From assembly GCA_017452565.1 (NCBI GenBank), contig JAFTMF010000136.1, positions 1 through 6,355 on the forward strand: a stretch of 6,355 bases of DNA, given 5' to 3'. A program made the position numbers and the translations under genes. The notes under the pieces are model-generated. The model was not told the DNA's origin and did no database searches. It saw only the letters and a list, made by a program, of their open reading frames with translations. The stretch is from Clostridia bacterium (GTDB taxonomy: Bacteria; Bacillota; Clostridia; Oscillospirales; CAG-272). Position 1 is the stretch's first letter. Each line of letters begins with the position of its first letter. Of this stretch, positions 1-6,355 are shown one piece after another.

Positions 1-6
1 GTCCAT
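1..6 (-). CDS. 5' end of an unknown gene running off the left edge
   Basis: Only the ATG (positions 6-4) and one further codon, GAC (Met-Asp), lie inside the window. The start is supported by a strong AAAGGAG ribosome binding site at 20-14, seven bases upstream. The leader is also nearly superimposable on that of the sigma-like gene at 2046: 22 of 27 positions match, including the start codon and an unbroken 15-nt block at the same distance. Nothing can be said about the product. By its leader it may be a relative of the sigma-like gene, but that is inference. Confidence 0.55.
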
Positions 7-12
7 TGAGAT

Positions 13-27
13 TCTCCTTTCCGAAAG
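13..27 (-). promoter_or_regulatory. Ribosome binding site within a 15-nt leader repeat (copy 1)
   Basis: On the minus strand this reads CTTTCGGAAAGGAGA. It contains AAAGGAG seven bases before the ATG at 6. The same 15 bases occur at 2053-2067, also six bases from the start codon. The CTTTCGGAAAG part is nearly self-complementary and could form a small hairpin involving the ribosome binding site. Confidence 0.6.
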
Positions 28-148
28 CGATCTTTCCCGGGATGTGCTTTCATATAGTAATACGAATGAGAAGGGGATTTTCCTTATCAGTTTTGGAAAT
101 TTTTGAAAAATTATCAAGAAGGGGGATGCTATTAAGGGGCGAGAGGAG

Positions 149-178
149 TTCAGCCGCTCCCGAAAGGGAACGGCTGAA
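149..178 (-). terminator. Hairpin downstream of the sigma-like gene, possible terminator or mRNA-end structure
   Basis: Two 13-nt arms (149-161 and 166-178) pair around a 4-nt loop, 17 bases beyond the stop codon of the sigma-like gene. One position (157/170) does not pair on the plus strand (C-A) but becomes a G-U wobble in a minus-strand transcript. This favours function in the leftward mRNA. No U-run follows on the minus strand; the next bases are CTCCTCTCG. It is therefore not a standard intrinsic terminator and may instead protect the 3' end or act with another factor. Confidence 0.45.
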
Positions 179-195
179 AGGGGATTTTAACAGAA

Positions 196-2046
196 TCAGA
201 AAACAAGGCGATAGTGATCGTAAAGATCGCAGATCAGCTGAGAGAGGGAGTCCATTTGCTCGGCAGGAATTTCATAGCCCCAAGTTGCTTTGTAGCATTG
301 GAGTTCTATATACCGTTTTTCGTAGTCCACCAACAAAATTGCATTGATCTCTTGGTAATCTAGCGAAATTCTCACGCCTTCCGGGATCTCTTCCAAGAAA
401 GGGGAGGTAGGCTCTACGGGAGTGAGCGACAGATTCTTCAGCGCATCTATCAGAAGCGTTTGCCCTTCTTCCGTGACGTATCGAGAGCCCCAAAAGTTTT
501 TGTGATGAACGGGGTCGAGTTCCAAGGATCGGAGAGGGAGGCTTAGATACCCTTCAAAATCTAAAGGAATATGATTTTCCATCACGTGCCGAACATAGTT
601 TTCCAAAGTATACAATCCTTCTCCGGAGTGCGTTTGATAGCTTACGTAAAGGGAGGGATTGTCGCTATGGCAAAGGTAGAAGAGTTCATCGATGTATACG
701 ATGGACAGAATCTCCTCCCCCTTTTGTAGCTCAATACGGTTGACAGAATCGAGCTCGGAAGGTGAAGCGTATGCCACAGGAATGAGATCCCATCCGCTGA
801 GAACGTTTAGCAGATTGGCGATTCTTGGATCGGGGGCTTGGTAGCTTTGGGATTGCCCCGTGCTAAGGGAAAGGCGAACCTTATCTATTTGGGTAGAGGA
901 AAGAAATTCTTCGAAACGAAGATGAGGGGAATTGTCTTTTAAGCCCTTACTCATAATAAATGCCAGATAGGTATCAAAATTCTTCAAATAACGGGAGGGC
1001 GTGTGATAGTATTGGCTTTTTACAGGAGGCTGTTCGGGGTCTGCATAAATTTGGACGAGGATATAGCCGGACGTATCCCAATAGAGATAGACATAAGAGG
1101 AATCGGTCAAGCAAAACTGTAACAATGTATCTACGGTAAAGGATTGGGGAGCCGATCTGGAAACTAACTCTAACTTGCTGAGATTCTCTAAAATGCCGTT
1201 GATTTCAGGGGAGGTGGCGCAGGTGTATGTTCTGTCTGGCCTTGCGATGAGGGGCACAATGTAGATCGTTTCGATAAATTGGTTGAGATGCTCCGCAAGA
1301 GGATGGCTCTCGGGCAGCAGAGGTTGGGGCTCGCGGGGTTTGGAAATAGGAGGGATGAAATGCTCGGGCAAGGCGGGAGCAGGAGAATCGGTTACGGGGG
1401 GAGGCGTATCGGTGCCCGACAGGGTGGGCAGAAAGATCAGCGCCGCAATCACCACGCAGAAGAGCAGGGGCATCAGCCCAAGGGTAAGATAGGTTCGCCG
1501 ATTTTGCCGTTTGACGGCAGAACGGCGCAAAACCTCCTGCCGAAACGCTTCGTCGGTGCGGTTGGCGGGGGTATATTTCCCATTTTTCGGCGTGCGGAGG
1601 GGAGTTTCATAGGGGGAGCCGTTGTTTTCGAAGAAGGTGTCGCTCAAAACCGATTTCCCTTGTTCAAGGAGCGCTTCTACCTCGGAAAGAGGCAGCTTCA
1701 GAATGCTCGCCGCTTCCTCAGGGGAAAAGGACTCAACTTGCACCAGATGCAGAGCGACTATCGGCGTCGCGGCGGTGGATTGTTTGGTATGACGCAGATG
1801 ATTGGCGGCACGGGCTTTGGCGAGGGTAAATAAAGCGTTTTTTTGCGGAAGTTTTCGGTAGCGGCTATTTTTATAAAGCCAAAACTCTGAAAAGGTGTCG
1901 ATACAAAGCTCCTCTGCCACACTTTCATCGCCGACGAAACGGAAGAGGAAAACGGTCAAGGGCGTACGGTAGTTTTTTAGTAATTCAGTTAGCTCTAGTT
2001 CGCCGCCTGCTGGGGTGCGGTACTTCCCGGCGGTTCTGCGTTCCAT
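196..2046 (-). CDS. Membrane-anchored ECF sigma-factor-like protein with repeated extracytoplasmic domain
   Basis: 616 aa, not recognised as a named protein. Residues 21-88 match sigma-70 region 2: the GDESVAEELCIDTFSEFW stretch corresponds to the usual GD..AED..Q..F..LW, and ALFTLAKARAANHLR to the usual WLF.IARN...D.LR. Residues 105-136 look like region 4 (SFSPEEAASILKLPLSEVE), but the basic recognition-helix residues of typical ECF factors are replaced by ALLEQG. A basic stretch (179-184) precedes one membrane helix (about 185-210). A proline-rich linker (about 215-250) follows, then about 365 residues that appear to be three diverged repeats (about 255-369, 384-493, 505-612). Predicted topology is sigma part inside, repeats outside. 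The start is supported by AAAGGAG seven bases upstream. ECF factors are normally about 160-200 aa with a separate anti-sigma partner, so this resembles a sigma/anti-sigma fusion. Base composition is visibly more AT-rich than in the neighbouring genes. Role in signalling or stress response is inference; ability to direct transcription is doubtful. Confidence 0.8.
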   Translation of the reverse strand: MERRTAGKYRTPAGGELELTELLKNYRTPLTVFLFRFVGDESVAEELCIDTFSEFWLYKNSRYRKLPQKNALFTLAKARAANHLRHTKQSTAATPIVALHLVQVESFSPEEAASILKLPLSEVEALLEQGKSVLSDTFFENNGSPYETPLRTPKNGKYTPANRTDEAFRQEVLRRSAVKRQNRRTYLTLGLMPLLFCVVIAALIFLPTLSGTDTPPPVTDSPAPALPEHFIPPISKPREPQPLLPESHPLAEHLNQFIETIYIVPLIARPDRTYTCATSPEINGILENLSKLELVSRSAPQSFTVDTLLQFCLTDSSYVYLYWDTSGYILVQIYADPEQPPVKSQYYHTPSRYLKNFDTYLAFIMSKGLKDNSPHLRFEEFLSSTQIDKVRLSLSTGQSQSYQAPDPRIANLLNVLSGWDLIPVAYASPSELDSVNRIELQKGEEILSIVYIDELFYLCHSDNPSLYVSYQTHSGEGLYTLENYVRHVMENHIPLDFEGYLSLPLRSLELDPVHHKNFWGSRYVTEEGQTLLIDALKNLSLTPVEPTSPFLEEIPEGVRISLDYQEINAILLVDYEKRYIELQCYKATWGYEIPAEQMDSLSQLICDLYDHYRLVF

Positions 2047-2052
2047 AAATAG

Positions 2053-2067
2053 TCTCCTTTCCGAAAG
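2053..2067 (-). promoter_or_regulatory. Ribosome binding site within the 15-nt leader repeat (copy 2)
   Basis: This is the minus-strand CTTTCGGAAAGGAGA in front of the sigma-like gene, with AAAGGAG at 2060-2054 and the ATG at 2046. It is identical in sequence and in distance to the start codon to the copy at 13-27. It fixes the start of the sigma-like gene. Confidence 0.75.
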
Positions 2068-2142
2068 TCTTAAAAACTACTATCTGCACAGGTACAGCAG
2101 CAAGCGATGCGTTCTCAGTTTCCGAACGGGAAAAAGGATGGT

Positions 2143-3024
2143 TTACACCGTCTCTATAACGGTTTCGCTCTTTTGATATTGCATGGCGTGGGGCAGGATA
2201 CGGATTTCAGCCGAATGCTCCTGCACGATCTCGCCGTCCAGACAAAGCTGAGGGGCACCCTCCATTTTGAGGGCGGTGATGCGCTTATAGGTCACCAGAT
2301 GGGCGAGAGACGGAATGACTTCCTTCGTCTTGGGGTCGATCAGCTCGCCTGCCTTGTATTTGCCAATCAAGGTGAGGAATTTCAGACGGCTGACCTTTTT
2401 CACCAGCATCAGCTCCAGCACGCCGTCGGTCATATCGGAGGGAGGGGAGGTGTGGAATCCGCCGCCGCACCACTGTCCGTTGCAGACACAGCAGAGCAGA
2501 CAATCGTCCTCGGTCTCCCACAGAGAGCCGTCGGCAAGGGTAGCGCTGATCTTGAAGTGCCAGCCGAAGGGCTTGAAAAACTCCGAGAATACGCCCAATA
2601 TGTAGGAAAGACTTCCTGCAATGCCGTATTTCTTCTTGAAACCGCTTGCAGATGCGGCCACGTTGCAGTCGAAGCCGATGTTAATCATATTGATGCCGTA
2701 GCGGCCGTTGCAATCGTAGAGGTCGATGAAAAAGTCGTCTCCTGCCATAGCGTTCAGCGATTTTACCGTATCGTTGCCCGATCCTGCGGGGATCACGGTG
2801 AGGTGAGCGGTCTTGCCTGCGTCTGACTCGATGATGCCCGACACCGCTTCGTTGAGGGTGCCGTCACCGCCGTGGACGACAAAATGGGTTTCGGGGTTCT
2901 CTCTGCAGGTTTCTGCCACAAAGTGGCGGCAATCGCCTGCAGATTTTGTGAGGTAGTGGTTCTCGGGGAGATTGTCTTTGATACCGTTTCCCGCGGCGGG
3001 ATTGAAAATGTGAATGGTTTTCAT
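2143..3024 (-). CDS. Diacylglycerol kinase-like lipid kinase (YegS/DagK family)
   Basis: 293 aa, close to the family's usual 290-310. Members transfer phosphate from ATP to diacylglycerol or related lipids on the inner face of the membrane, feeding lipid recycling. The nucleotide-binding motif GGDGTLNEAVSG lies at residues 52-63, preceded by NPAAGNG (8-14) as the first strand-loop. IPAGSGND (78-85) corresponds to the usual GTxNDFA motif, and NMINIGFDCNVA spans 112-123. CNGQWCGGGFHTSP (181-194) with TDG (199-201) and LDGE (262-265) supply the C-terminal-domain and catalytic acidic residues. There is no signal peptide or membrane helix, as expected for a peripheral enzyme. The start is set by the N-terminal MKTIHIFNPAAG pattern. 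A ribosome binding site is weak: an AAAGGA lies about 22 bases upstream, so translation may depend on coupling. It follows the deacetylase-like gene by 46 bases. The true lipid substrate cannot be told from sequence. Confidence 0.92.
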   Translation of the reverse strand: MKTIHIFNPAAGNGIKDNLPENHYLTKSAGDCRHFVAETCRENPETHFVVHGGDGTLNEAVSGIIESDAGKTAHLTVIPAGSGNDTVKSLNAMAGDDFFIDLYDCNGRYGINMINIGFDCNVAASASGFKKKYGIAGSLSYILGVFSEFFKPFGWHFKISATLADGSLWETEDDCLLCCVCNGQWCGGGFHTSPPSDMTDGVLELMLVKKVSRLKFLTLIGKYKAGELIDPKTKEVIPSLAHLVTYKRITALKMEGAPQLCLDGEIVQEHSAEIRILPHAMQYQKSETVIETV

Positions 3025-3070
3025 AGTGTACGTAGCCCAAAGGCATTCCTTTACTGTAGATTTCAGGGGG

Positions 3071-4603
3071 TCAATGCTGGGGGTATAGGATCAATTCCAA
3101 TCTGCCGTTCTCCGATTCTACCCGAGTAGGGGAGAGGAATCTGCCGATGGCGGCAACAATGGAATAGGGTGCGCCTTGATAGGATAGGGATAGCCGATTT
3201 TCGCTCCACTTTGCTACCGTGGGGAGGTGATCGTCTCTGCCGATGCGGTTTTCAACCGTAAACTCGCCGGGAGCGGTGAGGATGATCCGATCCTCCAGCA
3301 GTTCTACTGCCAGATCGCCGTAGCGGACGAGGGCGTTGCCACCGCCAAGGTCGGTGAAGGTCATCTTTTCGGTGATCAGCTCGCCGTCAGCGGTAAGATA
3401 GCCGCCTGCCAATACGCCCCCTCCGCTGTGACGGTTGCCGTCGATGACGGGGAGGGTTTCGTAGGTGGCCTCGTTGCCCTTGCAGACCGCCTTCTCAAAA
3501 GGATCGGGGAGCAGGGGAGAGAAGAGGTGGAGATCACGGATGCGGAATGCGCCGTGATCGGTGTAAAGATTGATACGGTAGTATTTGGAGGAGTACCACA
3601 CCGAGGTTTTCTCGGGATCATCGTAAGCGGTGTGGGCGGTGATGGCGGAGGGCGGTGTGGAGGGGTAGGACGCCTTGTACCGTCTGCCGCTGTCGCCCAG
3701 CGGTTCGACGGTGAGCTTGCCCTCGGCTTGCAACTGCTGGAAAAGGGCAAATTGATAGGAAAGTCCGTCCTTCATAGCGTCCCAGCCGAAGCTGTTTTCC
3801 TGTCCGGCCTGGGTGTAGCCGAAGGAGAGGCACTCGCCGTTAAAGTTTTCACGAAGATACCAATCCACCCAGCGGGGATTACCGCCGCCTGCGTGCTTGT
3901 ACACCGGCTCCAAGGTGATGACGCCCTGCCGGGAGGGTGCGCCGCTCTCGGGAGTGGTGCCGCAATCGTATTGGTAAACCTGATCCGAGCCCAGCATTCG
4001 GAAGAGGGGCGCAGGGATCTGATCGTCCGCACTCTGGGCAGGCATAAAGACGTTTTGACGGGAGGGATAGTAGCCCTGACCGTAGTAGCCGCCCCAGAGG
4101 GTATAGCCGTCGGTGCCGTACTGCTCCTTGCAGTTGCAAAGAGCGTCGATGCCGTAGTGATCGGCAATATAGCGAACGGTATGGGAGTCGAAGAACCACG
4201 ATCCGAAGACTTTTGGATACGATCCGAACACTTCTTTGAACTTTTGGTAGAGTACGTCCACCAATTTCTCCCGTTCCTCGGGGGTGTAGCCCACCGAGAA
4301 TCCGCAGTGTGCGTGCCAATCCCACGGGAATCTGCCTCGCCAAGTCAGTCCTGCCGCCTCTACCTGGGGCTGGACCGTCTCAAACCACACACCGATCTCA
4401 AATTGTGCGGGATCGAGCGGGAGAAGCAGATCGGTGAAAGCCGGGTCGATGAGGGCATCGTACTGGAGCAGGAAGGTGCCGCGGAGGTTATGTTTCTTCA
4501 TCAGTGCGATCTGCTCTTTGACCGGTGTGATCAGATCTATGGGCTCCCGAGGCTCTACGGCGCGGATGAAATTGACGATGTTGACGATCTGTCTGTTTTG
4601 CAT
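3071..4603 (-). CDS. Deacetylase/glycoside-hydrolase-like (beta/alpha)-barrel protein, function unknown
   Basis: 510 aa. The N-terminal half (about 5-300) resembles polysaccharide-deacetylase or GH57/38-type barrels. A first strand (NIVNFIRAVEPRE, 8-20) and helix (DLITPVKEQIALMKKHNL, 23-40) lead to RGTFLLQYDAL (41-51), the position where NodB-like proteins carry ATFF. EIGVWFE (69-75), the histidine-containing WDWHAHCGFSVGYTPEE (94-110) and the SWFFDSHTVRYIADHYGIDAL region (135-155) follow. The canonical NodB TFDD metal motif is not visible, so catalysis may differ; His97, His99, Glu75 and Asp139 are candidates only. The C-terminal part (about 320-510) is beta-rich and may be a sandwich domain as in GH38/57 relatives. 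No signal peptide or membrane helix is seen, so the protein is probably cytoplasmic. An AAGGAG site 11 bases upstream and a consensus promoter support the start. First gene of a probable operon with the lipid kinase. Substrate unknown. Confidence 0.72.
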   Translation of the reverse strand: MQNRQIVNIVNFIRAVEPREPIDLITPVKEQIALMKKHNLRGTFLLQYDALIDPAFTDLLLPLDPAQFEIGVWFETVQPQVEAAGLTWRGRFPWDWHAHCGFSVGYTPEEREKLVDVLYQKFKEVFGSYPKVFGSWFFDSHTVRYIADHYGIDALCNCKEQYGTDGYTLWGGYYGQGYYPSRQNVFMPAQSADDQIPAPLFRMLGSDQVYQYDCGTTPESGAPSRQGVITLEPVYKHAGGGNPRWVDWYLRENFNGECLSFGYTQAGQENSFGWDAMKDGLSYQFALFQQLQAEGKLTVEPLGDSGRRYKASYPSTPPSAITAHTAYDDPEKTSVWYSSKYYRINLYTDHGAFRIRDLHLFSPLLPDPFEKAVCKGNEATYETLPVIDGNRHSGGGVLAGGYLTADGELITEKMTFTDLGGGNALVRYGDLAVELLEDRIILTAPGEFTVENRIGRDDHLPTVAKWSENRLSLSYQGAPYSIVAAIGRFLSPTRVESENGRLELILYPQH

Positions 4604-4614
4604 AGCGCGGTCTG

Positions 4615-4620
4615 CTCCTT
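4615..4620 (-). promoter_or_regulatory. Ribosome binding site of the deacetylase-like gene
   Basis: AAGGAG on the minus strand, with 11 bases to the ATG at 4603. This is slightly long but acceptable, and it is the only good site in front of this frame. Confidence 0.7.
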
Positions 4621-4647
4621 TGGTGATTTGGAATGATATACACCACC

Positions 4648-4676
4648 ATTATAGCACTTCGCGGCTCTCTTGTCAA
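4648..4676 (-). promoter_or_regulatory. Consensus housekeeping-sigma promoter for the leftward operon
   Basis: On the minus strand a perfect -35 TTGACA (4676-4671) and a perfect -10 TATAAT (4653-4648) are separated by exactly 17 bp. Transcription would start near 4641, giving a leader of about 38 nt before the ATG at 4603. TTGT and ACAA flank the -35 as a small inverted repeat (4670-4679). No other clear promoter was found for the lipid kinase or the sigma-like gene. Confidence 0.9.
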
Positions 4677-4740
4677 CAAAAATCGAAATCCTCCGATTCT
4701 GCCGAATTGTGGCGGCTTTTGGGAATGACTTTCGGAAAAC

Positions 4741-4805
4741 TTTTTGCCATAGAAAACAAATTCGAAAAATCTATGTTTTTTATTGAAAAAAACGAAAATT
4801 TTTTT
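4741..4805. promoter_or_regulatory. Phased A/T-tracts upstream of the gdhA promoter
   Basis: Runs of A or T lie at 4741-4745, 4753-4756, 4765-4769, 4776-4781, 4786-4792 and 4795-4805. Their centres are about 10.5-12.5 bp apart, close to one helical turn. Such phasing is known to bend DNA, and AT-rich DNA just upstream of a -35 can act as an UP element. A 6-bp inverted repeat, CATAGA (4748-4753) and TCTATG (4770-4775), lies within it and could be a protein-binding site. Confidence 0.5.
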
Positions 4806-4815
4806 CTGCAACTTA

Positions 4816-4844
4816 TTGCAATTTATCCCCGGAAAGTGTATAAT
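4816..4844 (+). promoter_or_regulatory. Promoter of gdhA
   Basis: A -35 TTGCAA (4816-4821, four of six matches to TTGACA) and a perfect -10 TATAAT (4839-4844) are spaced by 17 bp. Transcription would begin near 4851, leaving about 30 nt before the start codon. TGCAA occurs twice exactly 10 bp apart (4807-4811 and 4817-4821), the second copy inside the -35. Confidence 0.8.
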
Positions 4845-4867
4845 AATACCATTCAAGTTTTAGCTAT

Positions 4868-4873
4868 AGGAGG
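4868..4873 (+). promoter_or_regulatory. Ribosome binding site deciding the gdhA start
   Basis: Full-consensus AGGAGG. It ends only 2 bases before the ATG at 4876 but 8 bases before the ATG at 4882, so the second ATG is the likely start. Confidence 0.88.
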
Positions 4874-4881
4874 TAATGCAA

Positions 4882-6231
<1,350 letters not shown>

Positions 6232-6250
6232 CCAAGGGCGCTGCCCTTGG
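6232..6250 (+). repeat. Hairpin 1 directly after the gdhA stop codon
   Basis: CCAAGGGC (6232-6239) pairs perfectly with GCCCTTGG (6243-6250) around a 3-nt loop, starting at the very base after the TAA. No U-run follows, so it is not a terminator by itself. It is the first of two modules that begin with CCAA and end with TTGG. Confidence 0.8.
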
Positions 6251-6256
6251 AACCCG

Positions 6257-6288
6257 CCAAAGAACCTTCTTGTAAGAAGGTTCTTTGG
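6257..6288 (+). repeat. Hairpin 2, long perfect inverted repeat
   Basis: The arms 6257-6271 and 6274-6288 are exact complements. In RNA this gives at least a 14-bp stem with a 4-nt UGUA loop. The 3' half (6280-6289) can pair instead with 6293-6301 (TCCAAGAAC), with a one-base bulge, giving a mutually exclusive weaker hairpin. No U-run follows. It may be a dispersed palindromic repeat or an mRNA 3'-end stabiliser. Confidence 0.85.
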
Positions 6289-6300
6289 AATCTCCAAGAA

Positions 6301-6312
6301 CTTTTATAAAAG
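6301..6312. repeat. 12-bp perfect palindrome
   Basis: CTTTTATAAAAG is its own reverse complement. It abuts hairpin 2's alternative arm on the left and shares its last base with the terminator stem on the right. Function unknown. Confidence 0.6.
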
Positions 6313-6341
6313 GGCGGCAAATACTTGCCGCCCGATTTTTT
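6312..6341 (+). terminator. Intrinsic terminator of gdhA
   Basis: GGGCGGCAA (6312-6320) pairs perfectly with TTGCCGCCC (6325-6333) around the loop ATAC. After two bases (GA) a run of six T follows (6336-6341). This is the classic GC-rich stem plus U-run arrangement for rightward transcription. Confidence 0.93.
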
Positions 6342-6355
6342 GCATGGTTTGAACA

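Noticed and set aside
61..83. Possible ECF-type promoter (minus-strand GGAAAA then CGTATT) upstream of the edge gene
   Set aside because: The -35-like and -10-like elements are poor matches and their spacing (about 14-15 bp) is off the usual ECF value; too weak to call.
6..347. Plus-strand frame of 113 codons at the left edge
   Set aside because: It crosses a non-coding gap, the 149-178 hairpin and the 3' end of the sigma-like gene, has no visible ribosome binding site, and its composition is not protein-like.
2047..2142. Possible separate promoter or terminator between the lipid kinase and the sigma-like gene
   Set aside because: Only weak 5-bp inverted repeats without a U-run and no convincing -35/-10 pair were found, so read-through from the upstream promoter is the simpler reading.
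2107..2826. Plus-strand frame of 239 codons opposite the lipid kinase
   Set aside because: The minus strand encodes clear GGDGT and GSGND kinase motifs; the plus frame has no ribosome binding site or family resemblance.
3227..4636. Plus-strand reading frame of 469 codons opposite the barrel protein
   Set aside because: The opposite strand has a promoter, ribosome binding site and a protein with recognisable fold features. This frame is a low-complexity Val/Ala/Gly-rich shadow without a start signal.
4876..4878. Alternative ATG start for gdhA
   Set aside because: It lies only two bases after AGGAGG, too close for efficient initiation; the ATG at 4882 has ideal spacing.

Overview
This 6.4-kb window looks like chromosomal DNA of a Gram-positive, probably gut-type, clostridial bacterium (Bacillota). 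The grounds are consensus TTGACA/TATAAT promoters, strong AGGAGG-type ribosome binding sites, compact gene spacing, and a glutamate dehydrogenase whose active-site residues match the numbering of the clostridial enzyme. The genus cannot be named from sequence alone.

Layout, left to right. Positions 1-6 hold only the first two codons of a minus-strand gene that leaves the window, preceded by a good ribosome binding site. Positions 7-195 are non-coding, with a hairpin at 149-178 and four scattered AAGGGG motifs. Three minus-strand genes follow, transcribed right to left: a 510-aa deacetylase/glycoside-hydrolase-like protein (4603-3071), a 293-aa YegS/DagK-type lipid kinase (3024-2143), and a 616-aa protein that joins an ECF sigma-factor-like N-terminus to a transmembrane helix and a large repeated outer domain (2046-196). 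A textbook promoter (TTGACA, 17 bp, TATAAT) at 4676-4648 reads into the first gene. The short gaps (46 and 97 bp) suggest that it may serve all three.

Positions 4604-4881 form a divergent control region. Beyond the minus-strand promoter it holds a run of A/T-tracts at roughly 11-bp spacing, followed by the promoter and AGGAGG site of the plus-strand gene gdhA (4882-6231). This gene encodes an apparently complete NADP-type glutamate dehydrogenase for ammonia assimilation. Its 3' region is unusually rich in structure: two hairpins built from CCAA...TTGG modules, a competing third arm, a 12-bp palindrome, and finally a strong intrinsic terminator at 6312-6341.

The most unusual item is the membrane-tethered sigma-like protein. 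Its promoter-binding helix looks degenerate, and its outer part appears to be three diverged copies of a unit of about 120 residues. Its leader shares a 15-nt block, at identical distance from the start codon, with the gene cut off at the left edge. The two may therefore be related genes or share translational control. No insertion sequence, CRISPR array, tRNA or rRNA was seen.
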